NCBI GenBank assembly: GCA_030267565.1
Contig: BRXU01000016.1
Coordinates: 2,498,501-2,562,500, forward strand
Reading direction: 5' to 3'
Source: Pleodorina starrii
Lineage: Eukaryota > Chlorophyta > Chlorophyceae > Chlamydomonadales > Volvocaceae
DNA: 64,000 bases
The notes below the pieces were generated by a model. The model did not search any database, was not told the origin of the DNA, and saw only the letters and a program-made list of their open reading frames with translations. This document shows positions 52,364 through 62,385 of this stretch, piece by piece. Each line of letters begins with the position of its first letter. The first letter of the stretch is position 1. The position numbers and the translations under genes were made by a program.

Positions 52364-55300
52364 TGATGATGATGTTACAAGCTTCAACGAGCTCGTACGG
52401 CTCAAACGAACCCGGAGGCTCATGAACCGCTTCAGCCACGCAGAAAAGCATACGAAAACAAGAGAAACAGTAACCAAAGAAGCGATGTAACGTCAGGATA
52501 CAGGAGAAGCACAGACGAATGGCATAACTTGAAATATAGATGCCAAGCACAACTTTACGCAGAGATGCATTCTCGCCGTAAGCGGAACATTTCGAAAATA
52601 GCACTCGCAAGACCACGCTGGTCGTCAACTTGCATGACATCGTTAACACACGCACCAACGGGCACACCCAAATCCCAAAGCCTCTGCCGCGCAGACGCAA
52701 GCGCAGAGCACTCCAGCAGAAAATGCTTCTCATCCTCCACAGCACCATTAGAGCGACACGCCTTACACACACGAAGCTCCCTAGACCTGCTGCTCTCGCT
52801 ATTAATCGCTAAGTCAGACACACACAAACGAAAACGAAGTAAGGAACGGTGGTGCGCAGGCGGGATGTACCCCTCGAACTGCTTCGGTAACCCCATCCAG
52901 TGCTTGTAACGGCACATCTTAACACCAGGCTTCCTGCCGTCCGAAACGAAAGTGCCCGGGTCCACAGCCAACCTATCACTGCCCCAATCGTCGTTGACGC
53001 GACCCCTGAGGGTGTCCATCAGCGCCTCAACGTCAAGCCTGCACGCCGAAAAACGCCTAACCCTAGTGTCCATGTTACCCGCCGCCGCTTCTTCGCCCCA
53101 GTCGTGCCCTAAGAGGTTCAGAACCCGAATGACCTTGGAGCCCCAACCGTCTGCCTGCAGATCCGATTCCAAAGCCAAACGGATCTCATGACGAAAAGCG
53201 CTGTGATACACGTTGCTAGTGTCCTCCACCAAACTGTTCCAAAAACGAAAAACGGATTCAGCCCAATGCAACTGTAGAGGCATCTGCCCGAGCTCTCTAA
53301 ACAGCAACTGCAGGGGTGGAACGGCAGCTCCGACCAGCTGTTTCATAAACGAGATTTGCAGCTTGACCATACGGTCCCGGATAGCGGCCTCAAAATAACA
53401 AGAACGCGGAGCATCGTTAGCCGGGAAACCCCTCCCTATCATGGCTAAAACCAAGTCAGCGCCCCATAGCTGCGAACCGTACGAAAGAACAGAGCGAACT
53501 TGAGCGTTGAAACATTTCATACCGACTGAGGGGAGCAACAGCCCCTGCCGACGCAGCTTGCTAAGCAGAGAGAACATGGCCCGCCGGCCCGCAGCATAAA
53601 GCTCGTCCGTGCAGGACGAGAAAGCGCTGTTAGGACCAAAATACAGCCCGAGATAGCGTGCGCGCGTCTTCCAAGTGATAGGTCGGACCGCCGGCAACCC
53701 GTCCTCCGTCACGCGCATAGTGGCCAAGTCGCTGATCGCATAAAAGTGGCTCCTGACCTGGGCATTGGGGTGGAAAAACAGCAGCTCGCACTTCTTCGCA
53801 TTAACGGTAAGACCGAACGCTTCCGACCACTCCCGCAGCGCTGCAAGCAAGCTCATCAAACGACGCTTTGTCGCAGCAAAAAGGCTTAGATCGTCCGCGT
53901 ATAAAGCTAAGGGCACGCGACGGCCTTCCACGTTAGTGCAATCCTGAGCCGCCATGGCAACTGGGAGCGCGACATCCAGGGCGTCAACGTAATCGGCATA
54001 ACCTTCCACAAAAAACCCAAACAGCGTAGGACTCATTGGACAACCTTGCTTCACCCCTTGTGAGGAGGGAAACGCCTCTCCCGTCGCGCCGTTCACTTTG
54101 ACCCGCAGTTCCACCCGCTCGTAACAACGCTTCAGGGCCTCCAGCGCTGCGCCCTTGACCCCTCTTTCTTCAAGGCGAGTCCACAATAAGCCCCTATTCA
54201 CCCGATCGAATGCCTTCTCAAAATCGATCTGACAGATAAAGAGCCCCTGGCCCGGTGCGTTGGGATGGTCCCTACGGCAACGGTCCGTAAGGTGCCGCAC
54301 CAAAAACAAATTATGCATGGTGCCACGCTTGGGCCTGAAACCTCCCTGGTAAGGACTGCGCGCTCCGCAACCCTCTCCCCACGCCTTCAACCGCCGGTCC
54401 AGCAAAAACGCGTAAAGCTTAGAGAGAGCCCCGCCGACAGCCAAACCGCGGTAATTGCTCGGGTCATGCGCGTCGCCCTTTTTGTGAAGAGGGGTGATGA
54501 CCGAAACCTCGAACTGCTTGGGATAGTCCCCAGTCGACCGAATATGCTCCAAAAGACGCAGCAGGTAGGGCGCAAGGACAAACTCCTCTTTGTTCTCTAT
54601 CGAACGAGTGGCGTATTTGTAGCATTCCGCGGGTGCCAGCTCAAGGCCTGGTGACTTATGGTTGCGTAACGACTTCAACGCCGCAATGACCTCAGCCAGG
54701 GTAAACGGAGCACTCAGAGACGCCGCCGCAACAACCCTCTGATTTCGCGCTACGCTCTCGGTACCTGCCCAATCGCGGGACGCTACAAGGGGGCGCCCGT
54801 TGATGAGGTTCAGAATATAGTCCGCCCGCACCTCATTAAACGGATTCACCTCGTTATTATACAACGCATCAAAATACTCGCGCCAAGTGTTGACGTCGCG
54901 GATTGGACATTCGGGTTTCAGGCCCTGGTTAAGCTGACGCCACAACGCGCGGGGGTCGCCCTTGCAATCTTCCAGGAAGGACGTAAAATAAGCGACGCGG
55001 TGCGCGGCACGAGCGTCCTTCCTAATCCTCTGATAACGAGAGCGTAGCGTGGTGAAAACCTGCCGCGCTGATTCGTCGGCAAGAAGCCCGTGTGCCCTCG
55101 TATGCGCCTTGTGCTGCAGCATCGCGTTACGAGCAGCGGCACACTCATCAGTCCACCACGGTGCATCCTTATCCTCCCTGACGCGTCGAACCCTACTACG
55201 ACGCTCCCCAAAAGCCCTCTCCAACGCCGCCGAACACGCCTTCATAAAAACACCAACGACCGCTGTGCTATCCATTTCGGCACCAAGTTTGTTGACAGCA

Positions 55301-55566
55301 TCCGCGATGCGCCGAACGGCGGGCGCGTCATCAGCGGCAAAAAGGGTCTCATATCTGGTTTTGCGCTGCACGTCGAAGCACGCTCTGAGGCTGCCTTTAC
55401 CCGCCGCAGGAGGGCCCTGCCGCAAAATCCGTAACTCCAGCGATACCGGGCAGTGATCACTCATGAGGCTGCCCACCTTCTCCCCATTTTGCGCGACAGG
55501 GATGTTCAAGACGTTGAGGCGGTCCGCCCGAAAGAACAGGGCCGGGGACGCAACAAACAGGTCAAT
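52364..55566 (-). mobile_element. 5'-truncated L1-type LINE
   Basis: On the minus strand, coding sequence starts abruptly at 55566 inside the endonuclease domain (IDLFVASPALFF) and runs to a stop at 52555. About 190 bp of 3' UTR follow, ending in an ATC-triplet tail (plus TGATGATGATG at 52364). CTATGG occurs on both flanks (52358-52363 and 55567-55572) as a possible short target duplication. No restriction-like endonuclease or RNase H is present, unlike the LINE at 1848-4234, so this is a different clade. Confidence 0.8.
52555..55566 (-). CDS. LINE ORF2 fragment: endonuclease end, reverse transcriptase, zinc knuckle
   Basis: The open frame is uninterrupted and enters from the truncated end; ATG at 55509 is internal. 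SDHCPVSLEL is the last catalytic box of an APE-type endonuclease. RT motifs follow in order: TPLHKKGDAHDPSNYRGLAV, QGGFRPKRGTMHNLF, CQIDFEKAFDRVNRGLLW, SQGVKQGCPMSPTLFGFFVE and the catalytic YADD in PLALYADDLSLF. The C terminus has CKACRSNGAVEDEKHFLLEC, a CX2CX10HX4C-type knuckle. The RT frame being intact while the 5' end is lost suggests a fairly recent insertion. Confidence 0.92.
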   Translation of the reverse strand: MDLFVASPALFFRADRLNVLNIPVAQNGEKVGSLMSDHCPVSLELRILRQGPPAAGKGSLRACFDVQRKTRYETLFAADDAPAVRRIADAVNKLGAEMDSTAVVGVFMKACSAALERAFGERRSRVRRVREDKDAPWWTDECAAARNAMLQHKAHTRAHGLLADESARQVFTTLRSRYQRIRKDARAAHRVAYFTSFLEDCKGDPRALWRQLNQGLKPECPIRDVNTWREYFDALYNNEVNPFNEVRADYILNLINGRPLVASRDWAGTESVARNQRVVAAASLSAPFTLAEVIAALKSLRNHKSPGLELAPAECYKYATRSIENKEEFVLAPYLLRLLEHIRSTGDYPKQFEVSVITPLHKKGDAHDPSNYRGLAVGGALSKLYAFLLDRRLKAWGEGCGARSPYQGGFRPKRGTMHNLFLVRHLTDRCRRDHPNAPGQGLFICQIDFEKAFDRVNRGLLWTRLEERGVKGAALEALKRCYERVELRVKVNGATGEAFPSSQGVKQGCPMSPTLFGFFVEGYADYVDALDVALPVAMAAQDCTNVEGRRVPLALYADDLSLFAATKRRLMSLLAALREWSEAFGLTVNAKKCELLFFHPNAQVRSHFYAISDLATMRVTEDGLPAVRPITWKTRARYLGLYFGPNSAFSSCTDELYAAGRRAMFSLLSKLRRQGLLLPSVGMKCFNAQVRSVLSYGSQLWGADLVLAMIGRGFPANDAPRSCYFEAAIRDRMVKLQISFMKQLVGAAVPPLQLLFRELGQMPLQLHWAESVFRFWNSLVEDTSNVYHSAFRHEIRLALESDLQADGWGSKVIRVLNLLGHDWGEEAAAGNMDTRVRRFSACRLDVEALMDTLRGRVNDDWGSDRLAVDPGTFVSDGRKPGVKMCRYKHWMGLPKQFEGYIPPAHHRSLLRFRLCVSDLAINSESSRSRELRVCKACRSNGAVEDEKHFLLECSALASARQRLWDLGVPVGACVNDVMQVDDQRGLASAIFEMFRLRRECISA

Positions 55567-55846
55567 CTATGGGCCTGTGGATGTGGGAACTGGGAAGTGT
55601 ACGGGTGTGTAAGTACGGGAGAATAGGCGTCCTCCACGCCGTGACACGACTGTAGTGTATGGAAGTGAGCACTAATGTATTAGGGCGCTCATGTCTGGAG
55701 CTCATTGTAACAAAAAACCTCACGTATAGCAAGCCGATTTTCTCCATCCGTTACGGAGTTACTTGTGCCTTGCTCGGCCAGCGCCGTATGTCGCTATTTC
55801 CATGTTACAGTCTTATATGTAGCGCTGATGCAAACATCAAGCATCG

Positions 55847-56294
55847 ATGATGACAACGCCAGCGCCAGCAGCTGGACTGCTGACTTTTGAGACTGGGCTC
55901 GGCAGTTGCGGAGGGAGCTGCTACATCTGCTGCCTTGGAGCTCTTGTTCCTTGCGCACTGTACGCAGACACACACCAACGATTGCATGGGGATGGCTTTT
56001 GGTCTCGATGTTGCATGTGGATGTGGTGCTGCTGGAACTTCCGGTGCTGCTTCGCGGCCACCACAAGACGGACATTGAGATTAAAATATTCAATCCACGA
56101 AGCTCCGTGCAGCGACTTCTGCGTGCACTTCTGGTATGTGTTTCCGGACACTGTGTTAGTCACCTGGCGGGCGTTCCAATCTGAAGGAGCCATGGCTGTG
56201 CAGGTGCCCCTTGTGCGCCGTATGCCAGGAGGCGCGAGAACTGCAGCACCGTGGCGCGGCGGCAGCGGTGGCCGGGATGCCGCCACACCGTTGA
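55847..56294 (+). CDS. PLAC8-family cysteine-rich protein
   Basis: Two exons, 55847-56133 and 56204-56294, joined in phase 2 (CTTCTG|GTATGT ... GTGCAG|GTGCCC), giving 125 residues. The PLAC8 signature is complete across the junction: FETGLGSCGGSCYICCLGALV-type start, a Cys/Trp-rich core (RCCMWMWCCWNFRCC), TTRRTLRLKYSIHEAPCSDF, and CPLCAVCQEARELQ from exon 2. PLAC8/PCR proteins are small membrane-associated proteins linked to metal (Cd, Zn, Ca) transport or cell-size control in plants and fungi; which applies here is unknown. The unspliced frame reads past the donor and hides the last motif. Further upstream exons cannot be excluded. An AATAAA lies at about 56311. Confidence 0.82.
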
Positions 56295-58061
56295 GCCCAC
56301 CTTGTGCCCACAAATAAAGCCGGCCCGGCCCGGTCAGCTCGATCCCGCCCAAGCAATGCCAAGGATTCTGTTCCAGTGCGGCTTCGCAGGCACTACGATA
56401 GAGCAGCTTCGGACGCCAGCAGGCATGCTGCCACCGGGTCCCGTAACGAACCTGGTGACGTCGTGAGGTGGTTTTGAACCGTGCGGCGTCAATAGCCCGG
56501 CGGCTGTCGTACGCGCTTACTAGTTTACAGGCAGTGGTACATAAATCCATCTATATGGGCGTAAAGGAGTAAATAGTCACGACAGCAGCACTTCCGTGTG
56601 GTGAGGGAAGAGCGGCTGGTACCGGTAGTGGTCGCCGATCAATGATCCCCGCTCACACACGCTGGTCTTTTGCTAGACTGCCGGTTATTGATGCCCTTGA
56701 GGGGGTCTAGAGTGTCGAAGCCTGTCCTGCGATTTGTCTGCAAGAGTCTGTATGCGAGCGAGCGCTGTTAGCATATCATATGTCCGGGATAAGAACCCGT
56801 CCTGTGCTCCTGTCTGCTATTTTACTCGAACGTTACGCGGCCCCCTGACGGCCACGTGTCCTTGCATCTGAGAGGACTGATATTGGGTACCGGACTTTGG
56901 GCACCGTAGTTTGGCGGTTACCCAAAAGTGGCCTGAAACTCTGGTAGTTAGGACGAGCATTACGGAAAGGGGGGATGACTTTCCTATTCCGTGCGGTACG
57001 GTAAAGTGCAGACCGTTATCGACCTCTCTTCGGGCTGCTTTCGCAAGCTGTCGAGCGGGCGTTGCACCATGCGCGCCCCATGCCTTGAAGCCGAATAAGG
57101 GAGCCGGTGCGCAACCCGTTTTATTTTGGGTCAGGTCTGCGTGAGGTTATACCCACCAGCGTATGTACGGGTAGACGGGTAGAGGGGATTGGAAAGCTGC
57201 AAACCGGGCCGAGGCCTGCATCGGCGGATGCCGGGATGCGTGCAGGCACTCGCTTTCGACGTCATGCAATAATGTCGTCCCCGTACCGACCGGTCGGTAC
57301 GGCGGTCTGTTTGCTGCATGGCTTCACTGCGCGCTGGGCCGCCCTGATGTGATACGAATGTGGACCTTGTGTGGATGTTCATTCTTACTTGCGTGCGGGG
57401 CGTCGCGGGGCGTAAGCACAACCTAGTGCACGTGATCATACACCGGGAACTGGACGCGCGCAGCAGCTTGGGACGTGTCTTATGCAAAGATCATACACGG
57501 TCGGCGTAATGGCCACACGGCAGCACAACCTTGATGCACTGCATGTGTGCAGTCGCAGTCGTGCCCTCTCGGAACGCCCGACTCACGGCGGCCCATGCAC
57601 ACGCCGAGGGCAGGCCACAATCCGAATATGGCCGATCGCCCCATCCTGCATTGCTTCGCCGGTGAAAAATGCGCCAACGCGAGCCATCCTGCCTCTCGGT
57701 CCCATCCCCCTGACCTGCCAGAAGCCAAGCAGCCCACCCACCCAGCCTTTGCCCCTCGCGCTCCATGCGCCGCATACAGCCTGCCCGCGCGCCGCAACCT
57801 CGTCAAAATCGCATGCCACGCCGAGCCACACCCCTCTCGCAACCGTTCCAGCCTGCGTCAGCCCGGGGCCCTCAATCCTGATCCCCCCCAAACACCGCGA
57901 ACGCACCTCTCCAACGCTTTCCACGCCGCTCATTCAGGGCCGCCGGCATGCTGGCCGCTGCCGCTGCTGCCCTGCCCGCTACACAGCCCCCCCACCACCC
58001 TCCAACCCTTCCTTATGCCTATCTGGGCTGTTAACCTTCCTCTATCCCTTCCCCTCTCCTT
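56295..58061. other. Intergenic between PLAC8 and MON1, no gene recognised
   Basis: Frames up to about 200 codons occur on both strands but lack domains and have the Pro/Arg/Ala bias of shadow frames. The part near 58061 is presumably the MON1 3' UTR. Confidence 0.5.
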
Positions 58062-61000
58062 TCACACCGGCGCCGCCGACGCCAGCGTGACATCCGCCAG
58101 GATGCCCCGGTCTCCGAAATGCTTCCGCATCGCATCCAGCAGGGCCATGGCCGTGGGCTTGTCCGTCAGCGGATCGCACACCAGGTAGAGCTCCATGTCG
58201 CGGTCGCGCGCCGCCACCAGCACCGCGCCGCTGTCGGAGAACCAGGCCAGCTTGTTGGGGCGACCCGCTGGGGCGGCGGGCGAGTGCAGCAGGCTGTGCA
58301 GCTTCGTGTAGGCGGCGGCCAGGCGCGCCGCGCCGGCGGGGGAGCGGTGCAGCGGGCAGGGCGGCGAGGCGATGGCCTGCTGCAGCGCCTGGAAGCGGAC
58401 GACGTAGCTCCACAGCGGAGTGTGGCCGAACTTGCCGCCTGGGAAGGCGAGGGGGTCAGGGAGTGATATGCTCCTTTATATAAGAATGAGTCACTGCGGA
58501 CGTTGTTGAGGGGGCAAGGGACATTAGAAAGCAGTCCGAAGGAGCTGGCTGACTGACTGGGGAAGGGCCGAGCGCAGACGGGCGGCGATGGGGCGCGGGC
58601 GGGCGGGAGGTGGGGCATGAGAGGTGAGGTGGAGGGTCTGTAGCTAGGTCGTTACCGGAGGAGGGTTTGTGCAGTGGTGGAAGTCGAGGCGCAGGCAGGC
58701 GCCGCGGAAGACGCGGGCGCTGCACCTTGCGTGCCGGTGTGAAAGGGGGGCCGGGAGATACACGGGTGATTCCTTAAAGCGCAGGCCGCCGGTGACCAGC
58801 TGGAATCCGTTCCGACACGCTTATTATTGCACCATAGGGGGAAGGGCTTCTTCGCAGATCCTGCACCCTAAAGATGCCAGACATCCGCACTCCATCCCCA
58901 CTCCAAATAAGCTTCATATCTGGAACCATTCAACCAGTTCGTCAAGAGCTCCTCAACACCGCGGCGAAAGCGCATCTGCCCCTTGGCCGCGAGCTGCAAG
59001 TGCGGTGCAGGGCCGTCCCGGAAACGCACCTAGGGGCCGCGGGAGGTTTTCCACGCAAAGCACGTTGAGCTGTTGCTGCGGCTGGTGCCTGGAGCCGCCG
59101 CTGCTGCTGCTGACGCCGCCGGTGCTGCCGGCGGACGCGTGCTCCGGCGGGCGGAGCGCGCGTATGCGGGGCAGGATGCCCCGAACCCCCGCCTGGTCCT
59201 CAAACCACAGCCGCGCCGCCGACAGCTGGTGGAAGGCCTCGGCGCTTCCGGACAGCAGCACCAGATACAAACCTGCAAAAGCGAGCGAGCCGCGTGCGAC
59301 CCGGGCATGAGTGGAAGACACTCGCTGACACTGCGAGGCAGCGCCGGCGGTCGGCACCTGGATGCGCGGCCAGGAGCATGCTCAGCAGCTTGCACTGCGT
59401 GGGCCGTGCCATGGCAGCAGCGCAACACCTTGCACCCCTGGCGAAGCGCAAGCCACCGTAGCGAGGCCCGGAGAGGCTCGCCTCCCCCAAAAGCCCAAAC
59501 CCAAACCAGCCAAACCCCCAATCAGCTGGGTTTGGCTTCCAGCGCCGTAGCCAGCTGGGCTCCAGTGGCGCGCGCAGAACGATGGATGCTGGCACCCTCA
59601 CTCAGGGTGGCCGCCCACTCACCCGCTGACGCATCCAGATAGTGTATGTAGGCGTGCAGGAAGGCGTCCGAGTTGTAATGCGGCAGGCAGACCGGCGAGA
59701 AGGCCTCGCCGTGGCCGTGCCTGTTTTTAGGAGTTGCGGGGACACCTGGTGACGCAATGGGGGCGCTGCTGTGCTTCCGTCCGTTTCGGCACGGCGCGCC
59801 GCGGCATGGCATGGCACGGGACGCGGCACGAGCGAGCGAGCACCAACTAGTGTGCGCTGCCAACCCGACAAGGTTGCTGCTGCAGGCGAGCGGGTGCCCA
59901 TCCCGCAGACCTTGCCCGTTGGGAATGAATGCGCGAGCATAGCCCAACCCAGGCGCCAGACGGTGGCGCTGGGGCGCCAGTTCCTCCCCCGAAATGCGCC
60001 GTCAACGCACTTTAGAGGGGCATTGACGTCGCAGCGCCACCGCCTGGTGCCTGGGCTGCAAACCCAGCAAACCGCCGACCCAGCAAACAGCGATCCCCCC
60101 GCCGGGAACCGCGACACGACGCCTCGCCACGTGGTCACCTGTATGCGTTGTTGCACATGACGAAGTTGGCCAGCAGCAGCAGGTCATCCGGGTGGAGCGC
60201 CGGCTGCTGCTTGGCGCGAGACATGGCCACCACGTAGGTATCCGCCATGAGCAGCCCGTACACCGCGCCCGACGCCTGCCCATACGGTAAGTTGCGAGGT
60301 GGCTGTTTGCTTGGCAGCTGCCGTCGAATGATACTGGAGATGTATTATCTATCAAAACAGGCTTGCACTCCGCAATACGCGCATTGGCGTCTCATGCTGG
60401 CAGGGTCATTCCGTGTGACTCCGGTTAGGCAGACAAGGTTCAGTCGAGCAGAGACTCTAAAACCCAAAGCTCCCTGCACTCATGTCGGAGCCCGGTCGGA
60501 GCCCGGTCCCAGCCTACCCGCACGGCGTCGGCGAGGAGCTCCGTGATTGCGCTGCGGTCCGCGGCCGGCACGGGGAGGGGCTTGTATGCGGCCAGCAGGT
60601 AGGAGAAGTCGGAGCCCAGCATGCCCACCAGCGCCGACAGCACGCCGCCGACCCCGTCCAGCAAGGAGCGCACGTCGTAGGAGGGGTTGCGCTGGATGAT
60701 GCGCTCGAGCCCTGCGGGCGGCACAGCCGCAAGGCGCAAAGGCCAAGCGCCTGGGTGTCCTGCCTTGTAATGGAGATCGGGGCCCGGCGCCGCAACTCGT
60801 TTCAGCGCAGCGAGTGGTGTAAACCCGAAGGCGCACGCCGTGGGTTGGCTGGCACGGGGCGCGCAGGTTGCGTAGCGGAATGGAAGGTCTGAGGTGCGCT
60901 GACTGCAGCAAACCTGCAAACCCTTCTTCCATGCGAAGTGCGAGGCGCTGTGCCTGACGTGCCAGCACTGAGCGGGGAACCTAACCCCCCTTGGGCGGCG

Positions 61001-62082
61001 TTACATAGCCGGGGTCAAAAGACCAACCGCAGGACAGTTTGGGTCCTGGGATCCAACTCTCGGAGCCCATGCAATAAAATCCCATCCAATTTGCCAATCA
61101 ACACCAAAGCAGATTCCTAAAACCCTCGCTTACAGCGCTCTCGTTACGGCTTACGGGTCATTACGGGTCATACTGGGGAAGGTCCCTCCTCTGCGCCGGA
61201 TGGGGGTTACTTCCTCAGGGCTGGTTGTCAAAACCCGTAGCGTGGACCCTTACCCGTGGTCACTATGAGCACCAGCTGCCCATACAGGAGCTCCAGCTGC
61301 TTCTTCAGCGCCGTCGCCGGCTCGCCCGCGCTCGATGCCGCGACAAAGTACAGCGGGCCGTGCAGCATGAACACGATCAGCGTCGAGCCCGACCGAATGT
61401 GCTGCACCGTATCGCCCTGACTCTGTACGACAGAAACCAGTGCCGAGATCAGCGCGGTCAGGCCGACGAGAGACCGCTCGTCGCCGTTGTAGCTGTAGAT
61501 GGGCTTGCCGGCGGAGCTGAGTATGAAGAAGTGCCGGGGATACGCGTGCCACGGGGTGCCTTCCTCGTCAGCGCCTGATGTGGAAGCCTCCGCGTGGTTG
61601 GCCAGCGCCTCACGTGGCTGCGGTTGGTCATCCGCCTGTCCATCAGCTGCGCTGGGGGCTGTTGCTGCCGTTTGTTGATGCAGGGTTTCACTTGCGAGCC
61701 CCCGGGCGTGCTGCTGTTGCTGTTGCTGTAATGCAAGGTTTGCAACTGCTGCTTCGATGGCCTCCACGGACTCCCCGTTCGCGTGCGCGTCCCCTTCCGG
61801 GCACGAAGGGGCAGACGGTTCCGCAGCTGACGACGGCTCGGCTGCCGTCATCGCGTCCGTCGGGGTTTCGGCCGATCCAGGCTCATCCTCATCACCCGCC
61901 GTTTGCCCGACGCTCGCCGCGGCGTCTTCGTCGTCCTCTTCGTCGTAGACGTCCCCAGGCCGTGCCTCGTCCGCCTCGACGTTAACGGGTTCCGTGCTGC
62001 CTACGGTCGGTTGCGACGTCGGTATAGCTGCTACATTGCCGTCAACTGTGACTGAGCTTAACACTGGCTCATCTGGGTCCAT
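58062..62082 (-). CDS. MON1: MON1, vacuolar fusion / Rab7 GEF subunit
   Basis: Six exons, all in phase: 62082-61254, 60711-60518, 60275-60139, 59720-59623, 59272-59030 and 58438-58062. They give 625 residues. After an acidic, Gln-rich disordered N terminus (about 180 residues) come the SAND/MON1 signatures: HFFILSSAGKPIYSYNGDE, IIQRNPSYDVRSLLDGVGG, PALHPDDLLLLANFVMCNN, FSPVCLPHYNSDAFLHAYIH, and a C-terminal longin-like part (NKLAWFSDSGAVLVAARDRD, MELYLVCDPLTDKPTAM). MON1 with CCZ1 activates Rab7 on late endosomes and vacuoles and displaces Rab5. The N-terminal extension and a Ser/Gly/Gln insert in exon 5 are lineage-specific. It is divergent from the CLASP gene, with 303 bp between starts. 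Confidence 0.93.
58451..58493. repeat. Intronic repeat shared with a SCY2 intron
   Basis: The first 28 bp (58451-58478) are identical to a block in SCY2 intron 7. It lies only about 10-50 nt upstream of the exon 6 acceptor of MON1, in the same orientation relative to the gene. Confidence 0.85.
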
Positions 62083-62385
62083 CGGTGCAACAACGACGCT
62101 GCGACAGTTTGATCCCGGGATATAGTATTACTCGGCACAGCTCATGAACAGGTTCCAACCATAACACATACTTGCATTGCATCGTTTCACACTTGCCATT
62201 TCGCGTGCTAGAGGTTTGGCCGGCGAGTCGAGCCCCGTACTGCCGTACCACGCCAAATTTTGTACTCAAACTTGGCGTCAGCTTGCTCCTAAGGAATCTT
62301 GTCTTCCCTGCCAGCATCAAACGTTGTGGCGTATAACGAAAACTCTACCAGCTTTGTACACGGGCATGGGTAGCGTAGCTTCAAA
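62083..62385. promoter_or_regulatory. Divergent intergenic region between MON1 and CLASP
   Basis: 303 bp between the two start codons, so both upstream regions overlap. I see no TATA box. Confidence 0.5.

Noticed and set aside
56295..58061. Further genes between PLAC8 and MON1
   Set aside because: Only low-complexity shadow frames without domains or coherent splice signals.
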